Origin: Paenibacillaceae bacterium
Lineage (GTDB): Bacteria; Bacillota; Bacilli; Paenibacillales; NBRC-103111
Direction of reading: 5' to 3'
NCBI GenBank assembly: GCA_029256185.1
Contig: JAQSYI010000013.1
Coordinates: 1-64,000, forward strand
DNA: 64,000 nucleotides
Of the stretch, positions 1 through 9,527 are shown piece after piece (the stretch's first letter is position 1; the number at the start of each line of letters is the position of its first letter). The notes below the pieces were generated by a model. The model was not told the origin of the DNA, ran no database searches, and saw nothing but the letters and a program-made list of their open reading frames with translations. A program made the position numbers and the translations under genes.

Positions 1-1
1 C

Positions 2-601
2 ATCTATCTGGAGGAGAACAGCCCCATCTATTCGTACGGGTTTCCGGTAACCGTCTCCAACGGCAGCACCTCCCAGAAGCTTCATGTGATCAAGTCGGGG
101 GTGGGAGGGGACACGGTTGCCCGGCTGATCCGCCGGATAGGCGATTACACCGGAGCTGTGGTGGACGGCATCGAGCCCGACCTGATCACCGTGATGGCCG
201 GGATCAACGATTCCCTCCGGCAAGACAGCCGCAAGTATGCGCCCGCCGCTGAATACGGGAATGATCTGCGGGCCCTGATCAGAATGATCCGAAGCCGCAC
301 GGCTGCCGGTATTGTTCTGATGACCCCATCGTACAACGATGACGGAACATCGGCCGAGTCCTCGCTTGATCCGTATGCCGCCGCAATGAAGGAGGCTGCG
401 CATGCGGAACAGGTCAAGCTGGTGGACGTGCACCGGCTATGGATGGATCATATGATCCTGAACGGGGCCGTAAAGGGCCAGGGAACCTGGCTGTCCGCTG
501 CAAGGCCGGGAGATCATTGCCATCCCGCACCGGATGGCCACGAAGCAACCGCTTTATTGATTTTCCGCGAGCTATTTCCTGATCCGGCTATCCTGGACTG
601 A
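2..601 (+). CDS. SGNH/GDSL-type hydrolase, C-terminal part (5' end outside window)
   Basis: The frame is open from base 2 to a TGA ending at 601, so about 199 residues of a longer protein are present. Three SGNH-family blocks are visible: the glycine block (GVGGDTVARL), the asparagine block (MAGIND) and the C-terminal Asp-x-x-His block (DHCHP), which supplies the catalytic Asp and His. The nucleophile block (GDS) must lie upstream of the window. Such enzymes remove acyl groups, often acetyl, from carbohydrates or lipids. A GTG at 86 could be called as a start but it falls inside the fold, after block I should have passed. Being next to a pectin locus suggests glycan deacetylation, which is inference only. 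Confidence 0.8.
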   Translation: MYLEENSPIYSYGFPVTVSNGSTSQKLHVIKSGVGGDTVARLIRRIGDYTGAVVDGIEPDLITVMAGINDSLRQDSRKYAPAAEYGNDLRALIRMIRSRTAAGIVLMTPSYNDDGTSAESSLDPYAAAMKEAAHAEQVKLVDVHRLWMDHMILNGAVKGQGTWLSAARPGDHCHPAPDGHEATALLIFRELFPDPAILD

Positions 602-689
602 CCGACTTGACAGCTTCCCCGAAACAGACGGGCAACGGAAGTGTCTTTTACAATATATCCTGAAGGAACGGAACCAGACATGCCCTTCT

Positions 690-801
690 GGCAGACTGAG
701 AACATCTTGAATTTTTAGCGGAAATGGGTTCATTGTATGAAACAGACAACACGCTAATCCCGCGGCGTGCAAAACTTGAACGAAAGGTGATTCCCTGGAC
801 G
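690..801 (+). repeat. Direct repeat copy 1 (degenerate leader of the CPBP-protease gene)
   Basis: About 110 bp match 10831-10941 with roughly ten differences by eye. In the second copy the repeat ends at the ribosome binding site and ATG of a CPBP protease. In this copy the corresponding CATGG is CCTGG, so the start codon is lost, and similarity stops just after it. The two copies bracket the whole pectin locus in the same orientation. Confidence 0.8.
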
Positions 802-943
802 CTGTCGCTGGATTCAGGAAAAGCGTATTCGTCCAAGCATGAAGTATCGGAGATCCTGGATTGCATGGAACCTGCTAACTCTTGAAAGAACCGCAGCAAC
901 GTGTGTGGCTAACTGGAAGAGGACAAGTAAATTTAGGAGAACA

Positions 944-976
944 GAGCATACCTTTATTGGGTATGTTTTTTTTATT
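944..976 (+). terminator. Intrinsic terminator
   Basis: Stem CATACC (945-950) pairs with GGTATG (958-963) around a 7-nt loop and is followed directly by eight T and then ATTTT. It would isolate the importer operon from whatever is transcribed upstream. Confidence 0.8.
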
Positions 977-1039
977 TTCAGTAAAAATCCAGTCATATCA
1001 ACCCTTTTGGAATTCTGCAAAGCCATAGAAACAAGTCGA

Positions 1040-1068
1040 TTGGCATTTCGTTAGGGGCTATGTATAGT
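1040..1068 (+). promoter_or_regulatory. Probable sigma-A promoter of the pectin importer operon
   Basis: TTGGCA (1040-1045), a 17-bp spacer and TATAGT (1063-1068), preceded by TG. The predicted transcript would begin near 1075, 30 bp before the first start codon. Confidence 0.55.
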
Positions 1069-1104
1069 GTGAGTATCACGACACAGGAAGAAGGAGATAC
1101 TCAC
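1069..1104 (+). promoter_or_regulatory. 9-bp inverted repeat between promoter and start codon
   Basis: GTGAGTATC (1069-1077) and GATACTCAC (1096-1104) are perfect complements separated by 18 nt. The Shine-Dalgarno AAGGAG (1091-1096) lies in the loop and the right arm ends at the base before ATG 1105. If transcription begins near 1075, most of the left arm is not in the RNA, so a DNA operator is more likely than an RNA switch. Confidence 0.5.
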
Positions 1105-2058
1105 ATGAACGCAAGTTCTTCACAGAACAAGGCTTTGGCTCCGGCGCTTATCAAGCGGCGGCGTACAGCCGGGTTCGCTCGGGACTACCAACTTTATCTG
1201 CTGATTGCCCTCCCCATTTTATATTTTATAGTCTTCAAGTACATTCCCATGTATGGCGCGGCGATCGCTTTTCAGGATTACAATATCTTCGGCGGAATAA
1301 CCGGCAGCGAATGGATCGGTTTTGAAAACTTCCGGCAGCTGTTTTCCATGAGTCAATTCATTGTGGTTGTTCGCAATACTCTGGTTCTGAACTTTTTGGA
1401 TCTGTTGTTTTCATTCCCTGCTCCCATCTTGCTTGCGATTCTGCTCAACGAGCTTACGGTTATCTGGTACAAAAAATTCGCCCAAACCCTGCTTTATCTG
1501 CCTCACTTCATTTCCTGGATTATCATTGGCGGACTGGTCTACCAGATGTTTGCCACCAAAGGAGGTTTGGTCAACAACCTGGTCACCAGTCTGGGCTTCG
1601 ATCCGATTCCCTTTTTGACGAACAAGGTTATATGGCTCATGGTTTATTTGGGAACAGGAATTTGGCAGAGCGCCGGCTGGGGAACCATTATCTATTTAGC
1701 GGCCTTAACAGGAATTAACAAAGAGCTTTATGAAGCTGCCGATGTGGATGGTGCAGGGAGGCTGAAGAAGATATGGCATATTACGCTTCCGGGGATCCGA
1801 TCCACCGTTGTGGTTATGCTGATTATGCAGCTGGGGAAAATTATGACCATCGGCTTCGAGCGTCCGTTCGTCATGGGCAATACGCTGGTCATGGACTATT
1901 CTGAAGTGATTAGTACCTTCGTGTACAAAGTTGGGCTTCAGTCGGCGCAATTTTCATTGGCTACTGCCATGGGCTTGTTTCAAGCACTGGTGGGTCTTGT
2001 CTTTGTTATAGCATCTAATACTATTGCCAAGCGCTTCGGCGAACAAGGCATTTGGTAA
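1105..2058 (+). CDS. ABC sugar transporter permease, LplB type (importer A)
   Basis: This 317-residue polytopic protein is one of two membrane subunits of an oligosaccharide importer. After a basic cytoplasmic tail it has about six hydrophobic segments. The EAA loop that docks the ATPase is clear (EAADVDGAG ... HITLPG, about residue 210). The FKYIPMYGAAIAFQDYN stretch is typical of LplB relatives. The start at 1105 is chosen over an in-frame ATG at 1060 because AAGGAG sits 8 nt upstream. The gene is followed after 11 nt by the partner permease. Downstream genes suggest that the cargo is a rhamnogalacturonan or pectin oligosaccharide; this is inference. No ATPase gene is nearby. Confidence 0.9.
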   Translation: MNASSSQNKALAPALIKRRRTAGFARDYQLYLLIALPILYFIVFKYIPMYGAAIAFQDYNIFGGITGSEWIGFENFRQLFSMSQFIVVVRNTLVLNFLDLLFSFPAPILLAILLNELTVIWYKKFAQTLLYLPHFISWIIIGGLVYQMFATKGGLVNNLVTSLGFDPIPFLTNKVIWLMVYLGTGIWQSAGWGTIIYLAALTGINKELYEAADVDGAGRLKKIWHITLPGIRSTVVVMLIMQLGKIMTIGFERPFVMGNTLVMDYSEVISTFVYKVGLQSAQFSLATAMGLFQALVGLVFVIASNTIAKRFGEQGIW

Positions 2059-2069
2059 GGAGGAAGCAT

Positions 2070-2957
2070 ATGTCAACTCAAGTACTTAAAAAGCAGTCGA
2101 GCTATCGGCTATCGGATATCGCAATTATGCTGATCGTTGGCGCGGCAATCCTGGTTTGCCTCCTGCCGTTTCTTCACATCATTGCGATTTCGCTAAGCTC
2201 CAAGCATGAAATCATGTCCAACAATGTGACGTTTTTTCCGCGTGATCTGGATTTCAATGCCTATCAAATTGTATTTACGGATTCCCGAATGCTCTGGTCC
2301 ATGGGACTTACCATTGTTTTGACGGCCACCTATACGCTGATAAGCATGGTGATGAGCATTGCCGCAGCTTATCCGCTCACGAAGGACCGGTTGAAAGGCA
2401 AAACATTCTTTATGATGCTCATTGTCTTCACCATGTTCTTCAGCGGCGGAATGATTCCCGATTATTTGCTTGTCAGGGAATTGGGAATGCTTAATAATTT
2501 GTCGTCCTTAATATTCCCTACGATGATCAGCGCATTCAACCTGATCATTCTGCGGACATTCTTCACGTCCATTCCGGCTAGTCTGGAAGAATCAGCCTAT
2601 ATCGATGGAAGCTCCCATTTCAGTACACTAATCCGAATCGTTTTGCCCCTCTCTCTGCCCGTTCTGGCCACATTGAGCCTGTTCTATGCGGTACACAGAT
2701 GGAATGGATTCATGGATGCCCTGTTTTATATCACCAAGGCCGAATTGTATCCCATACAACTCAAATTGTACCAGGTGGTTATGAACAGCATGGTCACCGA
2801 TTTGACAGCCCAGGAGGGGGCGAACCAAGCCGAGGTGATTCCGGAAGGACTTAAGGCGGCCAGCATTATGTTTGCAACGGCCCCCATTCTGCTGGTGTAT
2901 CCATGGCTTCAGCGGTATTTTGTCTCCGGTGTTATGGTAGGTGCAGTGAAAGGCTAA
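2070..2957 (+). CDS. ABC sugar transporter permease, YtcP/AraQ type (importer A)
   Basis: A 295-residue membrane protein with six predicted helices, forming the second half of the transmembrane channel. The EAA loop is seen at EESAYIDGSS ... LPLSLP, followed by a WNGFMDALFY segment usual in this family. The C-terminus ends GVMVGAVKG, a hallmark shared with the other three second permeases in this window (IGSLKE, IGAIKE and IGAVKG endings). AAGGAGG at 2057-2063 overlaps the stop codon of the previous gene and sets the start at ATG 2070. It belongs to the same operon as its neighbours. Confidence 0.9.
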   Translation: MSTQVLKKQSSYRLSDIAIMLIVGAAILVCLLPFLHIIAISLSSKHEIMSNNVTFFPRDLDFNAYQIVFTDSRMLWSMGLTIVLTATYTLISMVMSIAAAYPLTKDRLKGKTFFMMLIVFTMFFSGGMIPDYLLVRELGMLNNLSSLIFPTMISAFNLIILRTFFTSIPASLEESAYIDGSSHFSTLIRIVLPLSLPVLATLSLFYAVHRWNGFMDALFYITKAELYPIQLKLYQVVMNSMVTDLTAQEGANQAEVIPEGLKAASIMFATAPILLVYPWLQRYFVSGVMVGAVKG

Positions 2958-3045
2958 GCCTGTAAAAACATTTGGTTTCTGCCTCGCAATTGGAGGAAAA
3001 ACATACACTTGCACCGAAAAATGAATAGTAAAGGGGAGTTTATGC

Positions 3046-4662
3046 ATGAATGTGAATCACGGAAAATGGTTCGGCATTACCGCTTCTGCACTGTTGCTGA
3101 CTGGTATGCTGGCAGGCTGTTCGGATAACAAGGATACAGGAGATCAGCCAACCGCAAGTCCTGAAACCAGTACCCCGGCTCCGAAGGGTGATCCTGTCAC
3201 CCTAAAAGTAGAGGTATTTGACCGGGGCAATGCTCCAGCAGGTGCGGGGCCGGTGGACAATAACTTCTGGACCCAATGGATCCAGAAAAACTTCGGTGAT
3301 CCCAACAATATCAAACTGGAGTTTGTTCCGGTTCCGCGGAATCAGGAGGTGGCCAAGCTTAACGTTCTAATGGCTACCGGAGATGCTCCCGACATCGTAT
3401 TTGCATATGATTTGAATACAGTCAATAATTATGTTAAAAGCGGAGGACTGACCGATGTTGGTTCTTTAATTGATCAATACGGACCGAATCTGAAAAAATT
3501 CCTTGGAACAGAGGTTCTTTCCTACGGTCTTTTCACCGGCAAGCAATATTCCATTCCTGCGAAGAGAACCCTGCAGTATACCCAATCCTCTTATATTCGC
3601 AAAGACTGGCTGGATAAATTAGGTTTGCCGGTTCCCACAACAACAGAGCAATTTTATAACGCGATGAAAGCGTTTAAGGAAAAAGATCCGGGGAATACAG
3701 GCGGCAAGGTTATTCCTTTTGGTTTTAGTGCCTTGGGCGGCTCCGGAATCAACACCCCTATTGTATTGGCCAGCTCCTTTGTGGAAAAATTATCTGAAGA
3801 GGATTTTTATGCCTTATCGACAACAAGGCCAGTTTTGGAATTGATGAAGCCTGGCTTCAAGAACGGTGTTCAGTTTCTGAATAAGATGAACCATGAGGGA
3901 CTGATTGATTCGGACTTTGCTCTTGACAAAGACGGTAAAACCTTTGAAAAGAATGTAGCAAACGGACTTGTAGGCGCCTTTACTGCCGTTGCCGCACATC
4001 CAACCTTGATGGGCCCGGGCAACCTGTTCGATACGCTCAAAAAGAACGTTCCCGGAGCAGCGTATGTTGCCATGGATCCTTTCACAAACTCCGAAGGTAA
4101 GCATCCTAAAAATATCTACGGTCCCTCGGGTATGCACATTATGATTCCAAAAGCGAGCAAGCGTGCAGTGGAAGCGATCAAATATTTAGACTGGATGTCT
4201 CAACAGGACGTGCTTTTCACACTGACAAATGGTATTGAAGGGCAGCATTACACACTGGAGAATGGCTATCCGAAAGCAATCACAACAGATGAAGCCAAGC
4301 AAACCTTTTATAATAATGTCGATATTGCAATCGTGGTCAACGGCAAGGACTTCGGCAGTCTGGAGAAAAATATAGAAGCTACTACTCTTGCATTCCCGGA
4401 TTACAAGGATATTGCCAAACAAAGTATTCTGAATGCATTAGCAGACGGTTATACGGAACCACGGTTTGAGCGCCCGATTGAAGCGGAGAACAAATACAAC
4501 AAAACGCTGGTAGATAAATCTCAGGAAGCCATTGTAAAAAGTATTCTAGCTAAGCCGGAGGAGTTCAGCAAAATCTACGATGCTCTGTCCCAGGAATTCT
4601 TGAAACTGGGCGGGCAGGCTGTGATTGATGAACGCAGAGAGGCATACAAGGAAATGAAGTAA
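3046..4662 (+). CDS. Extracellular sugar-binding lipoprotein, LplA type (importer A)
   Basis: A 538-residue solute-binding protein. A signal peptide ends in the lipobox LAGC with the lipidated Cys at 25, followed by a Thr/Pro-rich linker. The body has family-1-type binding protein features, including a TGDAPDIVFAYD segment and WLDKLGLPVPTT. It would capture oligosaccharides outside the membrane and pass them to the two permeases encoded just upstream. An AAAGGGGAG ribosome site precedes the ATG. At about 540 residues it belongs to the large LplA/YtcQ group rather than the 420-residue MalE-like group. The exact sugar is not readable from the sequence. Confidence 0.9.
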   Translation: MNVNHGKWFGITASALLLTGMLAGCSDNKDTGDQPTASPETSTPAPKGDPVTLKVEVFDRGNAPAGAGPVDNNFWTQWIQKNFGDPNNIKLEFVPVPRNQEVAKLNVLMATGDAPDIVFAYDLNTVNNYVKSGGLTDVGSLIDQYGPNLKKFLGTEVLSYGLFTGKQYSIPAKRTLQYTQSSYIRKDWLDKLGLPVPTTTEQFYNAMKAFKEKDPGNTGGKVIPFGFSALGGSGINTPIVLASSFVEKLSEEDFYALSTTRPVLELMKPGFKNGVQFLNKMNHEGLIDSDFALDKDGKTFEKNVANGLVGAFTAVAAHPTLMGPGNLFDTLKKNVPGAAYVAMDPFTNSEGKHPKNIYGPSGMHIMIPKASKRAVEAIKYLDWMSQQDVLFTLTNGIEGQHYTLENGYPKAITTDEAKQTFYNNVDIAIVVNGKDFGSLEKNIEATTLAFPDYKDIAKQSILNALADGYTEPRFERPIEAENKYNKTLVDKSQEAIVKSILAKPEEFSKIYDALSQEFLKLGGQAVIDERREAYKEMK

Positions 4663-4681
4663 TGAAGGGGGAATGGGGAGT

Positions 4682-6928
4682 ATGAAAGCTCAAAAATTGA
4701 ACTACATCAGGAGAATGCTGCTTTCCTATCTCCCCATTCTTTTTCTTACAGTCAGTATGCTTATTTTCATTTTCCTCTCCATATTCAGTGGAATCAATGC
4801 CAGGAATGCTATTCAAGCCAATGAGATGACAGCCGCTTTCATCGTTAATATGGTGGATAATTCCTTAAAAAGTATAGCTGACGATGCACAAAAAGTGGCA
4901 GTAGCCAACATGCAATTGCGGCAATTTCTTGAGGAACCTTCAGATCGTGCTTTGGAATTCGATGTTTCCAAAGCGTTGAGCAATCTGATGGATCTTCGGT
5001 ACGGCTTAATCGATTCCATCTACTTGTTCAGGGCTTTGGACGGCAAGGTGCTTGACCAAAACGCACTGCGTTCTATTGAACAGTTCCCGGACCGCAGTTA
5101 CATTAACAACTCAATCAAACAGGCCTTGACCGGGGGATGGTCATCTCCGCGCATTAAATATAATGATGAAGCAGACTATACGTCTGTTACTTCGTTGATT
5201 ATTAAAATTCCGCAAGATTCCGGAAGCCTCGGGCACGTCATGATTAATGTGAAGCTTTCTTCACTCTACTCCTTCATTAATCAAATGGTTAATAAGGAAT
5301 TAACCGATGTACAGTTGTCTGACCCGCAGGGCAGGCTTTTCTTTACGGGCCAATCGGCTGCGACGAATAATGCCCTTAATGCTGTTTTAACCTCTGATTA
5401 TACCCAATGGACTTATAAAGTAAGTATCAAGGACGGCAAATGGTTTGACAATCTGGTTCAAGGCAATATGATTTGGCTTATGCTCGGTCTGGGGTCTATC
5501 ATTCTGGCGATAAGCTCAACCTTGTATGTGACAAGGAGAAGCTACAGACCGATTGAGACTATCCTGCACCGGATTAACCTTTTTTCATCCTCTGTTAAAC
5601 AGGCGGATCAACGGGGGAGTAAGGATGAATTCGCCTTTATTGACCAAGCCATTGAACGGCTGATTACAACCAATATGGATTTTCAGGAGAGGCAGCAAGA
5701 GCATCAAGTCATCCGGAGGCAGCAATTTTTGCAGATGCTGCTTAAGGGAGAATATGAAAATAATCAAGCGGAATGGGAGCAGGAGTGGCAGCATTTCGGA
5801 TTAGCTGCGGGCAACTATATTGTTGCTGTGGCAGAACTTGATCATTATTTTCAGTTTGAGCTTCAATACAGCCCCAAGGACCAATCCTTATTCAAATTCA
5901 TCATCAGCAGCGTTGCGGTTGAAGTTGCAGAGTTAAGCGGAAAGAAGATCATCACAGAATGGTTAACCAAAAACCAACTGGTGATTTTTCTTGTCTCGGA
6001 GCATGATGGTGATCTGAAACATACTATTCTGCAGATGTCGGAGCAAATCAGGAATTGGGTGGAAAAAAACCTGAAATTTACCGTTACCATTGGCATCGGT
6101 TCGACAGCCCGCAGAGAATTGGAGATCAAGCCATCCTTTGATGACGCGGTTGCTTCCGTCAGCCGCAAAGTTACACTGGGCATCAATCAAGTTATCGATG
6201 CAGCGGAAGTCGAAGGCAATCCCCATGAGGATTGGTACAACTATTTAGAAATGATCAGAACGACCGTTCGCCAGTTACGCACATCGGAAGCCGAATGGGA
6301 AACCGGTCTGGCACGCCTGTTCGCCGAGATGGGCGCTCAAGGTCTGCGTAAGGATGATGTAGAGCGGCAGTTGCATTATTTTCTTTTTCATCTGGAGTAT
6401 GAGTTGAAAAAGGCATGGCCTGAAGCAGCGGAGGATTGGGTCAGGAATGTCAAGCCGGATATGCTTCTTGCCATTGACCAATCCGATACATTGGAGCAGC
6501 TTGAGGCGGATTTCCGCCTGGTTCTGGAGCAGCTCTTCGAACAGATTGCAGAGCTTATGAAAAATCGCAGGCATGATGCGCTTATGAAAGAAGTCCGAAA
6601 CTATGTGACACAGCATTTTTGTGATTCCAACCTGTCTCTTGGGATGCTTAGTGACCGTTTCCAGATTAACTCCAAATATTTAAGCCACCTGTTCAAGGAA
6701 AGCATGGGTCAAAACTTTATTGATTTCCTGATCTATCTAAGAGTTGAACATGCCAAAAAACTGTTGAGTGAAACGGAAATTCCGGTGGGTGACGTAGCAG
6801 AACATGTAGGGTATACAAATACTACATCCTTCATAAGGACTTTTAAAAAAATGGCTGGGGAGTCACCCGGACAATTCAGGGATTCCTGCCGTCAAAAATC
6901 ACAAATTCTAACGAAGGGTGGCCTTTGA
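4682..6928 (+). CDS. Membrane-anchored AraC-family regulator (YesS-like)
   Basis: About 748 residues in one chain: an N-terminal membrane helix (near 10-35), an extracytoplasmic sensor region, a second helix (near 265-285), a cytoplasmic linker and a C-terminal AraC/XylS DNA-binding domain (about 650-740). The two helix-turn-helix units are seen at LSDRFQINSKYLSHLF and VAEHVGYTNTTSFIRTF. Proteins of this plan act as one-component sensors and activators of pectin or rhamnogalacturonan genes in Bacillus relatives. ATG 4682 is preferred over ATG 4673, which lies too close to AAGGGGG at 4664-4670. It sits between binding protein and enzymes, so it likely controls this operon. Confidence 0.85.
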   Translation: MKAQKLNYIRRMLLSYLPILFLTVSMLIFIFLSIFSGINARNAIQANEMTAAFIVNMVDNSLKSIADDAQKVAVANMQLRQFLEEPSDRALEFDVSKALSNLMDLRYGLIDSIYLFRALDGKVLDQNALRSIEQFPDRSYINNSIKQALTGGWSSPRIKYNDEADYTSVTSLIIKIPQDSGSLGHVMINVKLSSLYSFINQMVNKELTDVQLSDPQGRLFFTGQSAATNNALNAVLTSDYTQWTYKVSIKDGKWFDNLVQGNMIWLMLGLGSIILAISSTLYVTRRSYRPIETILHRINLFSSSVKQADQRGSKDEFAFIDQAIERLITTNMDFQERQQEHQVIRRQQFLQMLLKGEYENNQAEWEQEWQHFGLAAGNYIVAVAELDHYFQFELQYSPKDQSLFKFIISSVAVEVAELSGKKIITEWLTKNQLVIFLVSEHDGDLKHTILQMSEQIRNWVEKNLKFTVTIGIGSTARRELEIKPSFDDAVASVSRKVTLGINQVIDAAEVEGNPHEDWYNYLEMIRTTVRQLRTSEAEWETGLARLFAEMGAQGLRKDDVERQLHYFLFHLEYELKKAWPEAAEDWVRNVKPDMLLAIDQSDTLEQLEADFRLVLEQLFEQIAELMKNRRHDALMKEVRNYVTQHFCDSNLSLGMLSDRFQINSKYLSHLFKESMGQNFIDFLIYLRVEHAKKLLSETEIPVGDVAEHVGYTNTTSFIRTFKKMAGESPGQFRDSCRQKSQILTKGGL

Positions 6929-6934
6929 AATATC

Positions 6935-8269
6935 GTGAGCAAGAACAGTTATGGAGCACCATTTAGTATGGAAGAGATTCTTATCCCCCAATTTCCCGAC
7001 AGAGTATGTGCAATTCAAGACTTCGCACTGCTTGAATTAGCAGGGAACGCGGACAAAGACATTATTCAACGGGCTGTTGACGCTTGTGCCGGCCTTGGAG
7101 GCGGAACAGTCGTTGTGCCTGAAGGGAACTGGATTTCAGGACCGATCCATTTGCGCAGTCATATTTGTCTGGCTCTTGAACAAGGTGCGGTAATTACCTT
7201 CAGCGATAATTTTGCGGATTATTTGCCTGTTGTTTTCACGAGATGGGAAGGAATGGAGTGCTACAACTATTCCCCGCTTATATATGCCAGAGATTGCGAG
7301 AATATTGCCGTAACTGGACAAGGAACCCTGATTGGCAGCGGGGAAGCATGGTGGCATTGGAAGAAGCTCCAGCAGGAGGCAGCCAATAAGCTGTGTTACG
7401 CCGAAAGCCTGGGCATCCCGGTTGAAGACCGGATCTATGGTACGGAAGAGGCAGCGCTAAGGCCCTCCTTCATTCAGCCTGTAAACTGTAAAAATGTTTG
7501 GATTGAGGGGATATCCATCAAAGACGGCCCTCAATGGACGGTGCATCCGGTTTATTGTGAAAATGTTCTGATTCAGAACATCCGCATTGTGAGCTGTGGC
7601 CCCAATACTGATGGTTTGAATCCTGACTCCTGCAAAAATGTGTTGATTGAAAACAGCTACTTTGAAACTGGGGATGATTGTATTGCCATCAATTCCGGCA
7701 TGAATGAGGACGGCTGGAGAGTCAACAAGCCCTGTGAAAATATTGTCATCCGGAATTGCGTGATGAGGGAAGGCCATGGCGGGCTGGTCATCGGCAGCGG
7801 CATGTCAGGAGGTGTGCGCAATGTATACGCCTATGATTGCAAGATCGGCGGCGGCGACAGGGGAATCCGGCTGAAGTCCATGCGCGGCAGGGGCGGTTAT
7901 GTGGAAAATGTCTGGTTTGAAAATATCGAAATAGATGATGTTCGGGAGGAAGCTGTGCAAATCAACATGTTTTACGGCTACAGCACCGTGGTTCCCAAAA
8001 CCCAAACCCCTTCTGTTTTCGACAATATTCATGTGAAAGAGATCGCAGGGAAGGGCGCAAAAATCGCTGTTGAAATCCGTGGATTGCCGGAGCACCGGCT
8101 CAAGACCATCTGTCTCGAGAATATTGCACTAAGCGCGGAAACCGCTTTGGTTTGCACGGACGTGGAGGTTATGGACATCAAGAATGTTCATATACAAGCA
8201 ACGGATGATAAAACCATTGAATTAACAAAGGTTCAAAAGCTTAAAGTACAGGATTTGTCCATTGAATAG
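6935..8269 (+). CDS. Glycoside hydrolase family 28 (polygalacturonase/rhamnogalacturonan hydrolase-like), cytoplasmic
   Basis: A 444-residue right-handed beta-helix enzyme. All GH28 active-site motifs are present in order: NTDG (about 223), GDDC (about 246), GHGG (about 282) and RLK (about 311), including the three catalytic Asp and the His. GH28 enzymes hydrolyse alpha-linked galacturonic acid in pectin by inversion. No signal peptide is seen, so it should act on imported oligosaccharides. GTG 6935 begins 6 nt after the regulator stop; its ribosome site is weak, and ATG 6968 is an alternative. It fits a rhamnogalacturonan pathway together with the next two genes. Confidence 0.88.
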   Translation: MSKNSYGAPFSMEEILIPQFPDRVCAIQDFALLELAGNADKDIIQRAVDACAGLGGGTVVVPEGNWISGPIHLRSHICLALEQGAVITFSDNFADYLPVVFTRWEGMECYNYSPLIYARDCENIAVTGQGTLIGSGEAWWHWKKLQQEAANKLCYAESLGIPVEDRIYGTEEAALRPSFIQPVNCKNVWIEGISIKDGPQWTVHPVYCENVLIQNIRIVSCGPNTDGLNPDSCKNVLIENSYFETGDDCIAINSGMNEDGWRVNKPCENIVIRNCVMREGHGGLVIGSGMSGGVRNVYAYDCKIGGGDRGIRLKSMRGRGGYVENVWFENIEIDDVREEAVQINMFYGYSTVVPKTQTPSVFDNIHVKEIAGKGAKIAVEIRGLPEHRLKTICLENIALSAETALVCTDVEVMDIKNVHIQATDDKTIELTKVQKLKVQDLSIE

Positions 8270-8387
8270 GCGCATTTAACAGGAATACATGATACAAAGG
8301 ATGCTTCGTCGGGATATGTTTCCATGGGGAACTGATCCCGGCGATATTTTGTATACCTGTTCCAATTTGAATGTTTGGAGGATACTC

Positions 8388-9488
8388 ATGACATTGCATT
8401 TCGATTTCGGACCAGAAGGGACATCGCCGGATGGATATGTGAAGGTGAGTGCTGCCGATGCCTATGATCCCGATAAAGGTTACGGCTTTGTCGACTGCTC
8501 GTGCGTTACGGCTGTCAGGAGAGAGGAGACTCCGTTAACAGGGGATTTCTGCATTCCGTTTGGCGCGTCTTTCCTCGCTGATGCAGAGGATGGGAATTAC
8601 ATGGTGACCATTATCATGGGAGATGCTTGCGCTCCCACATGCACAACAGTCAAAACCAACGGAGAACGTCTGGTATTGCACAATGTCCGTACCGTTGAGG
8701 GGCAATACGTCCGCGAGCGGTTCGCAGTGAATGTGCGCGGCGGAAAACTGAAGCTGAGCTTCAGAGGAACAGGGCCGCGCGTCAACGCTTTGGAAATTGT
8801 GGCCACGAAAGAGCAAATCACGTTATTCCTCGCAGGGGACTCGACGGTAACAGATTCCAGCGAAGCAGGCTTCCCGTTTTCCGGCTGGGGTCAGATGCTC
8901 CCATATTTCTTTAAGCATGATGTAGCGGTAGCCAATCATGCCAAGGGTGGCCGCAGCTCAAAGAGTTTTATATCGGAAGGGCGTCTTGCTCCTATTGTAG
9001 AGGAGCTTAAGGAAGGCGACTATCTGTTTATCCAATTTGGCCATAACGATCAAAAATGGGACGAGGATCGGCATACCGATCCTTCAACCACATATCCGGA
9101 GTGTTTACAACAGTATATAGAAGCGGCGCGTACAAAAAAAGCGACTCCCTTACTTTTGACTTCGGTACATCGGCGCTATTATGATGCGGCGGGGGAGCTG
9201 AAGGATACTCATGGCGCTTATCTGGAAGCCGTTAGACAACTGGCGAAGGAAGAAGGCATTCCCATGATTGATTTGGCCGAGAAAAGCAGGCAATTGTTTG
9301 AGGAAATCGGACCGGAAGGGACGAAATCTGTATTTCTCTGGGGCAGTCCCGGAGAATGGATGAACCATGCGTCCGGGGTTATGGACAATACGCATTTCCA
9401 AGAGCGCGGCAGCTTACGGATTGCCGAACTGGTTGTTCAGGGAATTCGGGAAAATAACCTCCAGACGCTTATTATGTATTTAAGGTAA
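8388..9488 (+). CDS. Rhamnogalacturonan acetylesterase-like SGNH hydrolase
   Basis: A 366-residue enzyme with an N-terminal beta-sandwich (HFDFGPEGTSPDGY, residues 3-140) followed by an SGNH esterase. The catalytic blocks are GDST (about 152), HAKGGRSS (Gly block), FGHNDQ (Asn block) and DNTHF (Asp/His pair, about 333). Members such as Bacillus RhgT/YesT remove acetyl groups from rhamnogalacturonan I. The start at 8388 follows GGAGGA at a good distance; the frame is open further upstream but those codons look non-coding. No signal peptide, so it works in the cytoplasm on imported fragments. Confidence 0.87.
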   Translation: MTLHFDFGPEGTSPDGYVKVSAADAYDPDKGYGFVDCSCVTAVRREETPLTGDFCIPFGASFLADAEDGNYMVTIIMGDACAPTCTTVKTNGERLVLHNVRTVEGQYVRERFAVNVRGGKLKLSFRGTGPRVNALEIVATKEQITLFLAGDSTVTDSSEAGFPFSGWGQMLPYFFKHDVAVANHAKGGRSSKSFISEGRLAPIVEELKEGDYLFIQFGHNDQKWDEDRHTDPSTTYPECLQQYIEAARTKKATPLLLTSVHRRYYDAAGELKDTHGAYLEAVRQLAKEEGIPMIDLAEKSRQLFEEIGPEGTKSVFLWGSPGEWMNHASGVMDNTHFQERGSLRIAELVVQGIRENNLQTLIMYLR

Positions 9489-9527
9489 ACCGAAATAATC
9501 CATTCCGTTAACTGGGAGATGACCGAT

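Larger units (their letters stand above)
602..1039. other. Intergenic region with decayed leader repeat and a terminator
   Basis: No convincing gene is seen between the esterase stop and the first importer promoter. The stretch holds one copy of a ~110-bp repeat (690-801), a short remnant after it with no good start, and a strong intrinsic terminator (944-976). The short reverse-strand reading frames here have no ribosome binding site or recognisable family and are treated as noise. Confidence 0.6.

Noticed and set aside
4673..4681. Upstream ATG for the membrane AraC regulator
   Set aside because: AAGGGGG is only 2 nt away; the ATG at 4682 has a workable distance.
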